From NCBI GenBank assembly GCA_028277605.1, contig JANQFZ010000046.1, forward strand, positions 62,001 through 126,000: DNA of 64,000 nucleotides, in the 5' to 3' direction. This DNA is from Vallitaleaceae bacterium. Lineage in GTDB: Bacteria; Bacillota; Clostridia; Lachnospirales; Vallitaleaceae. Of this stretch, positions 45,863-55,171 are shown one piece after another. Under the pieces are notes generated by a model, which was given only the letters and a program-made list of their open reading frames with translations, was not told where the DNA came from and searched no databases. The stretch's first letter is position 1, and each line of letters begins with the position of its first letter. The translations under genes and the position numbers were made by a program.

Positions 45863-46861
45863 ATGACTACGCATTCCATTGTTAAAATACTAAGTATCGA
45901 CGGGGGTGGTGTAAGAGGCTATATTCCTTGTATGTTTCTTAAACACCTAAGACTTGAACTTAATGAAGCAGGCTACACTACCCCTTTTTACCATATGTTT
46001 GATTTATTTGCCGGCACCTCTACAGGTGCTCTTATAGCCTTGATGTTATCATCACCACCAGATTCTATTCAAGATATTCATCGTCTCAATCTTCTTTTAG
46101 ACCTTTATGAGAATGATACGAAAAAAATATTTCCACCTCGTCATTCTCATCCATTTAATCAACAATTAATCCGACCCAAGCATAATGGAAAAGCCTTAAA
46201 AAGAGTTTTAAGAAAGTATTTTAAATCTTATACACTTAAGGATGTTTTAACGAATCTTATTATTCCAAGCTTTGATATGACATCTATGTCTCCCTTTTTT
46301 TTTAAACATAGACCTCTATATTCAGGCTGTCAAGACGATCTAAACTTTTTCCTTAAGGATGTAGGGCTAGCCGCTTCTGCTGCACCCACTTTTCTACCGC
46401 CTGTTAATATTCGACCTATTCCTGATAACAAACAAAACTATTGCTTTATTGATGGTGGTATCTATAGTAATAATCCCTCTTTATGCGCATACATAGAAGC
46501 TAGAAAGCTATATCCAAACGCTAAGAAATATCTTGTTTTTTCAATTGGCACTGGAGGGATTCATCGGTCTTTTGAATGTAAAAAGGTGAAGCATTGGGGC
46601 ATCATGGGCTGGATGAATCCTTTTGACGGTGTCCCCTTAATTACCACCATTATGTACTCTCAGCAAGAAAGTATTGAACATATGTTGAGATACTTACCTT
46701 CTATTGATTTTTATCGGTTTGATATAAGTCTTCAAGGCAGTACTAATGAATTGGATGACGCATCAGATCGTTATCTAACGTTCTTAAAAGGCAAATCGGC
46801 AGAGATGATTTTAAATTACAAAAATACAATACCAAAAATAATCAACCTTTTAACGAGTTAA
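45863..46861 (+). CDS. Patatin-like phospholipase (CBASS-type-like patatin fold)
   Basis: The 332-residue lipid hydrolase has the oxyanion loop SIDGGGVRGYIPC (residues about 12-24), nucleophile elbow FAGTSTGALIAL (Ser near 53) and the catalytic Asp in CFIDGGIYSNNPS. This domain architecture resembles soluble bacterial patatins such as FabD/CapV-like proteins. No nucleotide cyclase or other defence gene is next to it, so I do not propose an antiphage role. No signal peptide is present. A GAGGTAG ribosome site precedes the ATG. Confidence 0.9.
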   Translation: MTTHSIVKILSIDGGGVRGYIPCMFLKHLRLELNEAGYTTPFYHMFDLFAGTSTGALIALMLSSPPDSIQDIHRLNLLLDLYENDTKKIFPPRHSHPFNQQLIRPKHNGKALKRVLRKYFKSYTLKDVLTNLIIPSFDMTSMSPFFFKHRPLYSGCQDDLNFFLKDVGLAASAAPTFLPPVNIRPIPDNKQNYCFIDGGIYSNNPSLCAYIEARKLYPNAKKYLVFSIGTGGIHRSFECKKVKHWGIMGWMNPFDGVPLITTIMYSQQESIEHMLRYLPSIDFYRFDISLQGSTNELDDASDRYLTFLKGKSAEMILNYKNTIPKIINLLTS

Positions 46862-46901
46862 CATCAATTATGTTAGATTAAACATCAAAAAATATTCCAC
46901 A

Positions 46902-46942
46902 TAGAATTAGATTGTGTATCTATATGACACCATCTAATTCTA
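46902..46942. terminator. Long hairpin between the patatin and mnmA genes
   Basis: TAGAATTAGAT/ATCTAATTCTA with an inner GTGT/ACAC pairing. It lies between convergent genes and is likely a shared terminator, though T-runs are short. Confidence 0.6.
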
Positions 46943-46992
46943 TAAGACTTAATTCTACTCTATTGACTAAACTCAATCTATTCGATATTCTC

Positions 46993-48078
46993 TCAACGAT
47001 TTCTTATTATGGTTCCACCACCAACTAATAAATCTTGGTCATAGAATACAACTGCCTGTCCTGGTGTTATGGCTCTTTGAGGCGTATCAAATGTACATTT
47101 TAACACCTGTTCGTTAACCATTTGAATGGTACAAGGGGCTGCTTGATGAGCATAGCGAATTTTTCCCGTAACTCGTATAGGATTCTCTAATTCTTTAAAT
47201 GGCATGAAGTTAAGTGTATCAGCATATAGTGTGTCACCATAAACATCCTCATTGGAACCTAATACAACTTCATTGGTCCCTGGTCTTATCTCGATAACAA
47301 AAACGGGTCGTCCTAGTGATAGACCTAGCCCTTTTCTTTGACCTACTGTATAATGAATAATCCCTTTGTGCTGTCCTAAAATATTACCCTCTAAGTCAAT
47401 AAAATTACCAGATTGACTCTCTTCTCCTGTTATGTCTTTTAAAAATTTCGCATAATCTTTATCGGGTATAAAACATATGTCTTGACTGTCTGGTTTATTG
47501 GCAATCTCAATGTGAATTTGTTCTGCTATTTTTCTTATCTCATCTTTAGTATATGCACCTACAGGCATTAATGTATGGGATAATTGTTTCTGAGTTAAAT
47601 TGTATAAAGCATAGGTTTGATCTTTTAGAGCTGTCACTGATTTTTTCAGACTGTATCTGCCATTATCTAGCTTGACAATACTGGCATAGTGACCTGTTGC
47701 AATATATTGAGCCCCTATTTGAAGCGCATGCTCTAAGAGTGATGTCCATTTAATTTTACGATTGCATACAATACAAGGGTTTGGTGTCTTACCTTTATAA
47801 TACTCATCAACAAAATAGTCAATAACCTTTTCTTGAAAAGTATCTTCATAATGAACGACATAAAATGGAATATCAAGCATATGAGCCACACGCCGTGCAT
47901 CATCTATGACGGATAAACCGCAGCATCCACCTTTCTTATCTACTGCTTTTTTTTCTTCCTCCCTTAAAAATTGTATTGTAATACCAACCACATCATAGCC
48001 TTGTTCTTTTAATAAGTAAGCTGCAACTGAACTATCAACACCACCTGATAGACCAACAACCACTTTTTCTTTTTTCAT
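46993..48078 (-). CDS. mnmA: tRNA-specific 2-thiouridylase MnmA
   Basis: The 361-residue enzyme has the PP-loop VVGLSGGVDSSVAAYLLKEQ, the catalytic Cys in NPCIVCNRKIKW (about residue 103) and the second Cys in SQDICFIPDKDYAKF (about residue 200). The central HYTVGQRKGLGL and C-terminal FYDQDLLVGGGTI are conserved. It thiolates U34 of tRNA Lys/Glu/Gln using sulfur from a cysteine desulfurase, whose gene is two positions upstream. It is the last gene of the iscR-nifS-nifU-mnmA cluster. Confidence 0.97.
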   Translation of the reverse strand: MKKEKVVVGLSGGVDSSVAAYLLKEQGYDVVGITIQFLREEEKKAVDKKGGCCGLSVIDDARRVAHMLDIPFYVVHYEDTFQEKVIDYFVDEYYKGKTPNPCIVCNRKIKWTSLLEHALQIGAQYIATGHYASIVKLDNGRYSLKKSVTALKDQTYALYNLTQKQLSHTLMPVGAYTKDEIRKIAEQIHIEIANKPDSQDICFIPDKDYAKFLKDITGEESQSGNFIDLEGNILGQHKGIIHYTVGQRKGLGLSLGRPVFVIEIRPGTNEVVLGSNEDVYGDTLYADTLNFMPFKELENPIRVTGKIRYAHQAAPCTIQMVNEQVLKCTFDTPQRAITPGQAVVFYDQDLLVGGGTIIRNR

Positions 48079-48259
48079 ATTGATCTTCCTTTGTATTATA
48101 GATATAGAAGTACAATTCTACAGTAGAAATTCACGTCTATACAATAAATAATTAACCTAAGTAATTTCATCTATTGAATCATCGTCATTTTATTATATAA
48201 CTTATCAAGTAATAGTCAAGGGGTAATGAGTTATGAAACCAAAAATGGATATCAGAGTT

Positions 48260-48706
48260 CTAGTAGATATCCTCGTCATCATCCCCATGATCATGTTCTC
48301 CTATATCCGTTTTAGGCTGCTTCAATCCATCAATTTTAATACCATGCTTCTGAGCATAATCCCATAGAGCCGCACGAAGTGCTTCCTCTGCTAATAATGA
48401 ACAATGAACCTTTACTTTTGGCAGACCATCTAAAGCTTCTAATACAGCTTTATTCGTAACTTCAAGAGCTTGTTGAATAGTTTTGCCTTTAACGAGCTCA
48501 GTAGCCATACTGCTTGTAGCAATTGCTGCACCGCATCCAAATGTCTTGAATTTAACTTCTTGAATGATATTATCTTCTACTTTAAGATAGATACGCATAA
48601 TATCACCGCATTTAATATTTCCTACCGTACCAACACCATCCGCGTCATTTATTTCACCCATATTTCTAGGATTTGAAAAATGATCCATTACCTTTTCACT
48701 ATACAT
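48260..48706 (-). CDS. nifU: Fe-S cluster scaffold protein NifU/IscU
   Basis: The 148-residue scaffold has three conserved cysteines, in GNIKCGDIMRIY, FGCGAAIATSSM and VHCSLLAEEAL, plus the Asp of CGD. It ends with an acidic, His-containing tail. It receives sulfur from NifS and assembles Fe-S clusters. The start is the ATG at 48706, with GAGGTGAG upstream. An upstream in-frame start at 48736 would overlap the ribosome site. It lies between nifS and mnmA. Confidence 0.95.
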   Translation of the reverse strand: MYSEKVMDHFSNPRNMGEINDADGVGTVGNIKCGDIMRIYLKVEDNIIQEVKFKTFGCGAAIATSSMATELVKGKTIQQALEVTNKAVLEALDGLPKVKVHCSLLAEEALRAALWDYAQKHGIKIDGLKQPKTDIGEHDHGDDDEDIY

Positions 48707-48822
48707 TAAACTCACCTCTTTGTCATAGTTTGGCATTAACTGTATAATAACTGATAAGAATTTTAGAACTTTTTAACTAAGACAACATCAAGATATAGCT
48801 GATAAAAGTCGTACTACAAGGA

Positions 48823-49998
48823 TTATTTTTGTTTCATAAAATCTTCATATAATGGGGACATCTCTCTTAGCCTTGATACAATATCTGGAAGAACTTCTAA
48901 TAGATGTTCAATATCTTCTTCTGTACTCTGCTCACCTAATGTGACTCTTAAAGAACCATGAGCCATTTCATGGGGTAAGCCGATACCTAATAGCACATGA
49001 GATGGATCTAAAGACCCAGATGTACAAGCTGAACCACTTGAAGCACTGAATCCTTTCATATCCAACATAATTAATAAGGATTCCCCTTCAATAAATTGAA
49101 AACTAAAATTAGCATTATTAGGTAGCCTCTCTATTGGGTGTCCATTTAACTTGGTATATGGAATAGAATCAAGCACACCTTTTATGAGCTTATCTCTAAG
49201 ACCAGTAAGCCTTTTTGCCTCTTTTTCAAGGTTTAAAGAAGAAAGAGCAGTGGCTTCTCCAATTCCTACAATACCAGGTACATTCTCTGTTCCTGCACGA
49301 CGACGTTTTTCCTGTGCCCCACCATGAATCAATGAGCCTAAACGAATACCCTTTCTGATAAAAAGGATACCCATGCCTTTGGGTCCATAAATCTTATGGC
49401 CACTCAAGGTTAACAAATCTATCGACATTTTCTTTACATCTATGGGGATTTGTCCTATCGCTTGTACAGCATCCGTATGAAAGAAAACATTGTTTTCTCT
49501 AGCTATTTGACCAATTTCATTTACTTTTTGCAATGTGCCAATTTCATTATTAGCCGTCATGATAGAGATTAGAATTGTATCCGATTGTATAGCATTTTTT
49601 AACTCATCTAAATTAACTTGTCCATAAGAGTCCACAGGTAAATAGGTTACCTTGTACCCTTTTTTCTCTAGATATTCACATGTATTTAATACTGCATGAT
49701 GTTCAATTTGCGATGTAATGATATGCTTTCCTTTTTGTTGATAAGCTTCAGCGATCCCCTTTATTGCCCAGTTATCTGACTCTGTACCGCCGCTTGTAAA
49801 ATAGATTTCACCTGTATCTGCTCCTATACTCTTTGCTACTTTCTTTCTTGCTTCATCAACAGCTATTTTACTCTTTCTAGCTGATTCATAGATACTGGAT
49901 GGATTTCCAAAATCTTGTGTAAAATAGGGTATCATTGCTTCTAAGACGCTTTTCTTAGTGGGGGATGTTGCAGCATAATCCAAATAGATTCTTTTCAT
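48823..49998 (-). CDS. nifS: Cysteine desulfurase NifS/IscS
   Basis: The 391-residue PLP enzyme starts MKRIYLDYAATSPT, with FTSGGTESDNWAIKG, the PLP lysine in LLTLSGHKIYGPKG, and the active-site cysteine loop SSGSACTSGSLDPSHVL near residue 325. It takes sulfur from cysteine for NifU and MnmA. It overlaps the end of the Rrf2 regulator gene by 4 nt, so the two are translationally coupled. Confidence 0.97.
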   Translation of the reverse strand: MKRIYLDYAATSPTKKSVLEAMIPYFTQDFGNPSSIYESARKSKIAVDEARKKVAKSIGADTGEIYFTSGGTESDNWAIKGIAEAYQQKGKHIITSQIEHHAVLNTCEYLEKKGYKVTYLPVDSYGQVNLDELKNAIQSDTILISIMTANNEIGTLQKVNEIGQIARENNVFFHTDAVQAIGQIPIDVKKMSIDLLTLSGHKIYGPKGMGILFIRKGIRLGSLIHGGAQEKRRRAGTENVPGIVGIGEATALSSLNLEKEAKRLTGLRDKLIKGVLDSIPYTKLNGHPIERLPNNANFSFQFIEGESLLIMLDMKGFSASSGSACTSGSLDPSHVLLGIGLPHEMAHGSLRVTLGEQSTEEDIEHLLEVLPDIVSRLREMSPLYEDFMKQK

Positions 49999-50432
49999 AG
50001 GTCTCTCCTCTCTTGAAAAGTTGATTCATGTAGCATGTCCCAAAGAGTGATATTGTCTACCACGTTGAGTATACTGTCACTTATTTTCTCCCATAAATAT
50101 TTAGTTATACAACATGCTTCTTCTTCACAGACTTTATTTTGATTCCATATGATACAATCAACAGGGTATAGATTCCCTTCTAAGGCTTTAAGTACAGACC
50201 CAACGGTTATTTGCTCAGGAGGACTGGCTAAAGTATATCCACCCTGTGCTCCTCTCCTGCTTTTAACAAAGCCTTCTTTTTTTAAAACTGCCATCAGCTG
50301 CTCCAGATAATTTTCTGAAATATGATGTCTTTGTGAAATGCTCTTAATAGAAATGCTGGAACTCTGACCATATTGTGCTAGATCAAGCATTGCTTTTAAT
50401 CCATAACGTCCTTTACTCGATATTACTCTCAT
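49995..50432 (-). CDS. iscR: Rrf2-family regulator, IscR-like
   Basis: The 145-residue winged-helix protein has KGRYGLKAMLDLAQYGQSSS, SQRHHISENYLEQLMAVLKK and the wing RRGAQGGYTLASPPEQITVG. It retains cysteines near residues 92-107 (VDCIIWNQNKVCEEEACC), which could hold an Fe-S cluster as in IscR. Coupled to nifS, it is expected to adjust Fe-S biogenesis to demand. An inverted-repeat operator candidate precedes its own gene. Confidence 0.92.
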   Translation of the reverse strand: MRVISSKGRYGLKAMLDLAQYGQSSSISIKSISQRHHISENYLEQLMAVLKKEGFVKSRRGAQGGYTLASPPEQITVGSVLKALEGNLYPVDCIIWNQNKVCEEEACCITKYLWEKISDSILNVVDNITLWDMLHESTFQERRDL

Positions 50433-50446
50433 AGTTGATTCACCTT

Positions 50447-50471
50447 AATTCCTACTAAATTACTAGGATTT
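50447..50471. promoter_or_regulatory. Operator-like site upstream of iscR
   Basis: AATTCCTA (50447-50454) and TAGGATTT (50464-50471) form 8-bp arms with one mismatch around 9 nt. The site also contains the direct repeat TACTA (50453, 50461). It lies between the predicted promoter and the iscR start, fitting autoregulation. Confidence 0.5.
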
Positions 50472-50483
50472 AAATCCAATTAA

Positions 50484-50524
50484 AGCGTATCACTGTTTTA
50501 TTATCCTGTCAACCAATTAGGTTG
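50484..50524 (-). promoter_or_regulatory. Predicted promoter of the iscR-nifS-nifU-mnmA cluster
   Basis: Read leftward: TTGACA (50512-50507), 17-nt spacer, weak -10 TACGCT (50489-50484). The -35 box overlaps the palindrome CAACC-AATTA-GGTTG (50510-50524), a possible second regulator site. Confidence 0.45.
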
Positions 50525-50578
50525 TATTCCATGATTTGCTAGTCAGTGTCATCGAACAACAATAACACATTACTTAAA

Positions 50579-50613
50579 CAATCCCTCTTATCATTAACTA
50601 ACAAGAGGGATTG
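50579..50613. terminator. Hairpin downstream of the putative immunity-type gene
   Basis: Perfect 11-bp stem CAATCCCTCTT/AAGAGGGATTG with a 13-nt loop, followed rightward by a T-rich stretch. It is downstream of the gene at 50689-51072 on the leftward strand. Confidence 0.65.
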
Positions 50614-50688
50614 ATATAAATCTTTCTTTTTTTACTTTTAATCTTATTATAGCATACTATTGTCTTAGGCTTAATCATAGTTATATAT

Positions 50689-51072
50689 CTACCAATCCTC
50701 AATAGTTATCTTTTTGCCAATTGCTTTATTATCCTTAAAACCTACTAAATAAATTTTCCATCCTGCTAGAACATCATCTTTTATTCTATAAGACCAGTAT
50801 TCGTTAGCTCCGATATCCTTAAAATCTTCATATACCGACTGCTTAGAGTCAAATATCCATTCTGGTTTACCTAAGAGTTCTAAAACTTGTAGATGATTCA
50901 TGCCGATAATCTCATGTTTTTTTTCCAAGTCAGTAATCATATTGATTCTCGTTGATTTATCTTTACAGTTAATCCATTTGCTTGATGAAAAGGTGGTTTT
51001 ATTTTGATTTATACCAAATATTATAATCAAAGTTATTACTATAAAAATACCTATTACGACTCTTTTTCTCAT
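50689..51072 (-). CDS. Small membrane-anchored protein, possible immunity partner
   Basis: The 127-residue protein has a single N-terminal membrane segment (RKRVVIGIFIVITLIIIFGI) and then a small extracytoplasmic domain. ITDLEKKHEIIGMNHLQVLELLGKPEW resembles the SmpA/BamE-like fold (helix-helix then LGxP), followed by EYWSYRIKDD and a beta strand. It starts 13 nt after the effector-like gene ends, with GGAG 9 nt before the ATG at 51072. The membrane anchor and position fit an immunity protein for the upstream effector, but that is inference only. Confidence 0.65.
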   Translation of the reverse strand: MRKRVVIGIFIVITLIIIFGINQNKTTFSSSKWINCKDKSTRINMITDLEKKHEIIGMNHLQVLELLGKPEWIFDSKQSVYEDFKDIGANEYWSYRIKDDVLAGWKIYLVGFKDNKAIGKKITIEDW

Positions 51073-51085
51073 TATAACTCTCCAA

Positions 51086-52468
51086 CTAATCTTGATATTG
51101 TTCAAATATCCATTGAACAAATGCTTTTTTTCCTTCTTCTACTTCTTCTTCATTATCTCCAATAATATATTGACTTCCCATAGTTTCAACATCTAGAATT
51201 TTTAATAATTCAAGTATACCAATATCTTCATGACCGTCTCCAAGATTACAAAAGAATTCTTGAGCTCGATTAATGTCTCCATTCATAACATCACTATTAT
51301 AGTTCATAATAGCATTAAAAATACTGTCTGACTTTTGCATACGAGAATATATGTTTATTGCGTCAACATCTGATGCAAAGTCACCCATATCCCATCTAGT
51401 TGAATCTATATCTCCTTTAAAACTTGCTTCATAATTAGTATAGGAATACACTAGATCAGAGTTAAATACATCAACTAATGAACGTCTTAGTTTACCATTA
51501 AATATGTCAAAAATTCCAGGTTCATAATCATCTGGCAAAGAATTTGAAAATATTGCATACTGTATTAATTCATGAGCAAAATCTTTCTTGATTCCATCAT
51601 TTCCGTTCATATAGTCATCATGAGTTCTATTACTAAAACTACTTTGTTCTAAATCAATATCAAGTTTTGCCAGCTTTTCCTTATCATATGGTAAGTGCTG
51701 TACGTTTATCATAATAATTAAGTCAAGAACTTCAGATTCACTTAGCCCTAGATTTGTAAGCTTATTCATTGCCCTAGCTCTTGAAGGTGTGTTAGCCGTC
51801 AAACGAAATCTTTTTGAATCATAATTTAAGCATAAAGGTGCTAACAGTCTAACTACATTATTTATATACTTAGCTTTGTCTGATTCATCTTTATAGTTCT
51901 CTTCTATAACACCAAATGCTTTTTTAAACAAATTATATTGCTCAGATGTAAACCCATATGAAGTCATAAAGCTCTCTTTATGTATATCTTCGATAGAATT
52001 ATCCTGATTACTTACTGTATCATCAGATATAGATGTATTATTAATTTTTTGTTTGATTGTATCAAAAAAATCTTTGATATGTTCTATACTAGACTTCAAA
52101 GTATTTTTGATTTTTTTAGAAATTTTTTTAATGTCATCCATCAAATCTTCACTGTTAGATTTTCTAGAATTAATCTCTTTAAGTGTATTATCATGATATA
52201 GTTTAAGGCGTTTTTCTGCACTGATATATTCGTTTTCAGCTATTGTTATAAATGCTCCACTTGTATATACATTCTCCTCTACCCTCCCTAACTCTTTGTA
52301 TATTTTATTAATACTACTATCTATATTATCTCTATTCCTTATGTCACAGTTGATACTTTTTGCAATAGACAAATAACTATTTTTTATTTGATGAATAGCA
52401 TTTGCTATACTTTTTAATTGTTCTTCCTTATTTTTCATTTTATCTAAATCAGCTTTAATATAATCCAT
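51086..52468 (-). CDS. Putative LXG/WXG-like secreted effector of unknown activity
   Basis: The 460-residue protein has no signal peptide. Residues 1-110 are helical and begin MDYIKADLDKMKNKEEQLKS, with conserved-looking LGRVEENVYTSGAFITIAENEY, similar in style to LXG/ESX-secreted substrates. A linker (about residues 110-165) leads to a C-terminal domain with VRLLAPLCLNYDSKRF, KKDFAHELIQYAIFS, GDFASDVDAINIYSRM and INRAQEFFCNLG. I do not recognise a catalytic motif. The layout (secretion-like N-domain, variable C-domain, small membrane partner next) suggests a type VII effector/immunity pair, which no T7SS gene in the window supports directly. Confidence 0.6.
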   Translation of the reverse strand: MDYIKADLDKMKNKEEQLKSIANAIHQIKNSYLSIAKSINCDIRNRDNIDSSINKIYKELGRVEENVYTSGAFITIAENEYISAEKRLKLYHDNTLKEINSRKSNSEDLMDDIKKISKKIKNTLKSSIEHIKDFFDTIKQKINNTSISDDTVSNQDNSIEDIHKESFMTSYGFTSEQYNLFKKAFGVIEENYKDESDKAKYINNVVRLLAPLCLNYDSKRFRLTANTPSRARAMNKLTNLGLSESEVLDLIIMINVQHLPYDKEKLAKLDIDLEQSSFSNRTHDDYMNGNDGIKKDFAHELIQYAIFSNSLPDDYEPGIFDIFNGKLRRSLVDVFNSDLVYSYTNYEASFKGDIDSTRWDMGDFASDVDAINIYSRMQKSDSIFNAIMNYNSDVMNGDINRAQEFFCNLGDGHEDIGILELLKILDVETMGSQYIIGDNEEEVEEGKKAFVQWIFEQYQD

Positions 52469-52798
52469 ACTTTTCCCCCTTATAGTTTATCATTTATTAC
52501 CTTACTTTTGAACCATTTAATTAAGTTAAATTTATTTTACTGCTAATTCTTGATAATTATATACACATGTTTTTTATTAGAAATACATTTATTCATAGAA
52601 ATCTATAATAAAATGTTCCTTATATTTTTTCAATGATTTCTGACGAAATGCACGTTTTAAAGGATGAAATGCATGTTACAACAGTTTTATTTAGTTTTTT
52701 GCTATAAAAAATTAAGTTGTCTACCTTAATGGCTGACAACTTATTAACATGCTTCTTATTATAAATTTTGGTTAATATTATTATTTGAAATTTATAGA
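52469..52798. other. Intergenic region with a degenerate tandem repeat and a terminator
   Basis: It contains two 19-bp units (52642-52660 and 52663-52681; 15 of 19 identical, core GAAATGCA) and the ClpE terminator at 52714-52742. No gene was found. Confidence 0.5.
52714..52742 (-). terminator. Terminator of the ClpE-like gene
   Basis: AAGTTGTC/GACAACTT stem (52714-52721 with 52735-52742). Read leftward it is followed by AATTTTTTATAG. Confidence 0.75.
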
Positions 52799-55090
52799 TT
52801 AGTTAACCTGAATGCTGATTTCATCTTCTTCCATTGTAACATTTACAAAAGAGCCCTCTTTTATGTTTCTCTTTATATACTCCTCTGCAATTTCATCTTC
52901 TACCATTCTCTGTATAACTCTTCGTAAAGGTCTAGCTCCATATTTTGGATCGTAGCCTTTATCTAAAAGATAGGATTTTGCCTTTTCGTCAATCTCAATG
53001 GTAATATCCTTCTCTTTTGCTTCCCGCTTAACATCTTTGAGCATCAGATCAAGAATCGAACGAAGCTGAGTCTTAGATAATTCTGTAAACACAACACTTT
53101 CATCTATACGATTTAAGAATTCTGGTCTAAAGATCTGCTTTAAAGCGTCTTTGGATTTTTGTTCTAAGGAATCATAATTGGATTTTCCAAATCCGATACC
53201 ATTACCTTTGCTATCTGTTCCTGCATTCGAGGTCATAATAATAACTGTATTTTCAAAGTTAACTGTTCTACCCTGATTGTCTGTTAAACGACCATCCTCT
53301 AAAATTTGCAGTAGTAAGTTAAACACATCGGTGTGTGCTTTTTCTATTTCATCTAATAGAATAACCGAATAAGGTCTTCTTTTAATTTTCTCAGTTAATT
53401 GTCCCGCTTGATCATACCCTACATAGCCAGGAGGTGCTCCTATAAGCTTAGATACCGTATGTTTTTCCATGTATTCACTCATGTCAAAACGAATAAGCGC
53501 TTCTTCACTGCCAAATAGCTCTACTGCAAGTGCTTTGGTTAATTCTGTCTTACCTACACCCGTAGGTCCTACAAAAATAAATGAAGAAGGTTTTCTCTTA
53601 CTATTAAAGCCTGAGCGATTTCTTCTGATCGTTCTAGCAAGCCTTGTTACAGCATGCTCTTGTCCTATGACACGTCTGTGGAGTCTTTGCTCCAAATTTA
53701 ATAGCTTCTCCGCTTCAGCTTCATTGATGCTCTGAACAGGTATTTTAGTCCATGCCTCAATCACATACGCAATATCCTCATGAGAAATCTCGGCATCCTT
53801 ACACTGCTGTTCTATTGCTGTTATCTTCTCTAGAAGCTGTAATTCTTTAACTTTAAGATCGGCTGCTCTTTCGTAATCATCTGTTGATGCAGCATCTTCT
53901 TTTTCATCAACTACTTTACTTAATTCTTGTTTCAAAGCTTCCAGCTCAACTAAACCTAAATTTTTAAGATTGGCTCTTGATCCAGCTTCATCAATAACAT
54001 CAATCGCTTTATCTGGCAAAAATCGATCATGGATATATCTTTCTGATAAATACACAGCATATTCAACCACATCATTACTGATTTTCACCTTATGAAAATC
54101 TTCATAATATCCTTTAATCCCATTTAATATTTCTATTGTTTCTTCTATCGTAGGCTCTCCAACCAGAACGGGCTGAAATCTTCGCTCTAGTGCAGAATCC
54201 TTTTCAATGTGTTTTCTATATTCCTCAAGTGTGGTAGCTCCTATCACTTGAATTTCTCCACGTGCTAATGCAGGCTTAAGTATATTAGCGGCATTCATAG
54301 CACCGCCCTCAGCTTCTCCTGCTCCAACAATATTATGAACTTCATCGATAACCAAGATAACATTACCTAATTGAGTAGCTTCATTCAAAATCGCCTTCAT
54401 CCTTGATTCAAATTGTCCTCTAAATTGTGTTCCAGCTACAACTGAGGTTAAATCAAGCAAGTACACTTCTGTTGTCAGAAGTTTAGCTGGCACCTGTTTC
54501 TCAGTTATTCTAACAGCAAGTCCCTCCGCAATCGCTGTCTTGCCAACGCCAGGCTCACCAATAAGAATAGGATTATTTTTAGTTCTTCTATTCAAAATCT
54601 GTATCACTCTATCTATTTCTCTATGCCTGCCAACAATTTTGTCAACTTCATTGGCTTCTGCCTTTAATGTTAAGTTGATTCCATAGGTATCTAGATATTT
54701 CTTTTTCTTCTTGGCTTTCTTCTTAGTCTTCGTTTTTATGTTAGAATTCTTAGCAGGTGGAATCTCTTTATTGTCTTCTTCGTCAGATGCTTGTTTCCCT
54801 TTTATCCCCGCAAAAGCAGAATTAAAAATATTCATTAAGTTTGGATTATCCTCCATAGAAGAGGTTATACTATCCATATCAGCCCCTTCTAGCATAGTCA
54901 TCATCTGTTCATTTATATTTTCAAAATCCTCAGGAGTCATACCACTTTGCTGGATAAGCTGATCCATTGGCGCTAAGCCCTGCTTCTGTGCACATGGAAG
55001 ACAAAGTCCTATTTTCTCCTGCTTACCATTAACCATTTTTGAAACAAAAACAACAGCTGTATTTTTCTTACATACAGAACATTTCATCAT
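52799..55090 (-). CDS. clpE: ATP-dependent Clp protease ATPase, ClpE-like with N-terminal zinc finger
   Basis: The 763-residue AAA+ unfoldase has an N-terminal four-Cys zinc finger (CSVCKK...LCLPCAQ) in place of Clp_N repeats, as in ClpE. A Lys-rich linker follows at about residues 108-128. The first AAA domain has Walker A IGEPGVGKTAIAEGLA and VILVIDEVHNI. A UvrB/C-like middle segment (DEKEDAASTDDYERAADLKVKEL) follows. The second AAA domain has FVGPTGVGKTELTKALA and SVILLDEIEKAH. It feeds damaged proteins to ClpP. The start ATG at 55090 has GGGAG upstream. No CtsR or ClpP gene is adjacent. Confidence 0.92.
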   Translation of the reverse strand: MMKCSVCKKNTAVVFVSKMVNGKQEKIGLCLPCAQKQGLAPMDQLIQQSGMTPEDFENINEQMMTMLEGADMDSITSSMEDNPNLMNIFNSAFAGIKGKQASDEEDNKEIPPAKNSNIKTKTKKKAKKKKKYLDTYGINLTLKAEANEVDKIVGRHREIDRVIQILNRRTKNNPILIGEPGVGKTAIAEGLAVRITEKQVPAKLLTTEVYLLDLTSVVAGTQFRGQFESRMKAILNEATQLGNVILVIDEVHNIVGAGEAEGGAMNAANILKPALARGEIQVIGATTLEEYRKHIEKDSALERRFQPVLVGEPTIEETIEILNGIKGYYEDFHKVKISNDVVEYAVYLSERYIHDRFLPDKAIDVIDEAGSRANLKNLGLVELEALKQELSKVVDEKEDAASTDDYERAADLKVKELQLLEKITAIEQQCKDAEISHEDIAYVIEAWTKIPVQSINEAEAEKLLNLEQRLHRRVIGQEHAVTRLARTIRRNRSGFNSKRKPSSFIFVGPTGVGKTELTKALAVELFGSEEALIRFDMSEYMEKHTVSKLIGAPPGYVGYDQAGQLTEKIKRRPYSVILLDEIEKAHTDVFNLLLQILEDGRLTDNQGRTVNFENTVIIMTSNAGTDSKGNGIGFGKSNYDSLEQKSKDALKQIFRPEFLNRIDESVVFTELSKTQLRSILDLMLKDVKREAKEKDITIEIDEKAKSYLLDKGYDPKYGARPLRRVIQRMVEDEIAEEYIKRNIKEGSFVNVTMEEDEISIQVN

Positions 55091-55171
55091 TATCAACTCC
55101 CTGTTATAAAAAGCACTACTTTATAAATACCACATTTATAGGCTTATGTCTACATAATACTATATTTGTTT

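Noticed and set aside
45863-46861. Patatin as a CBASS defence effector
   Set aside because: No cyclase, E1/E2-like or other defence gene is adjacent; a housekeeping lipase is equally likely.
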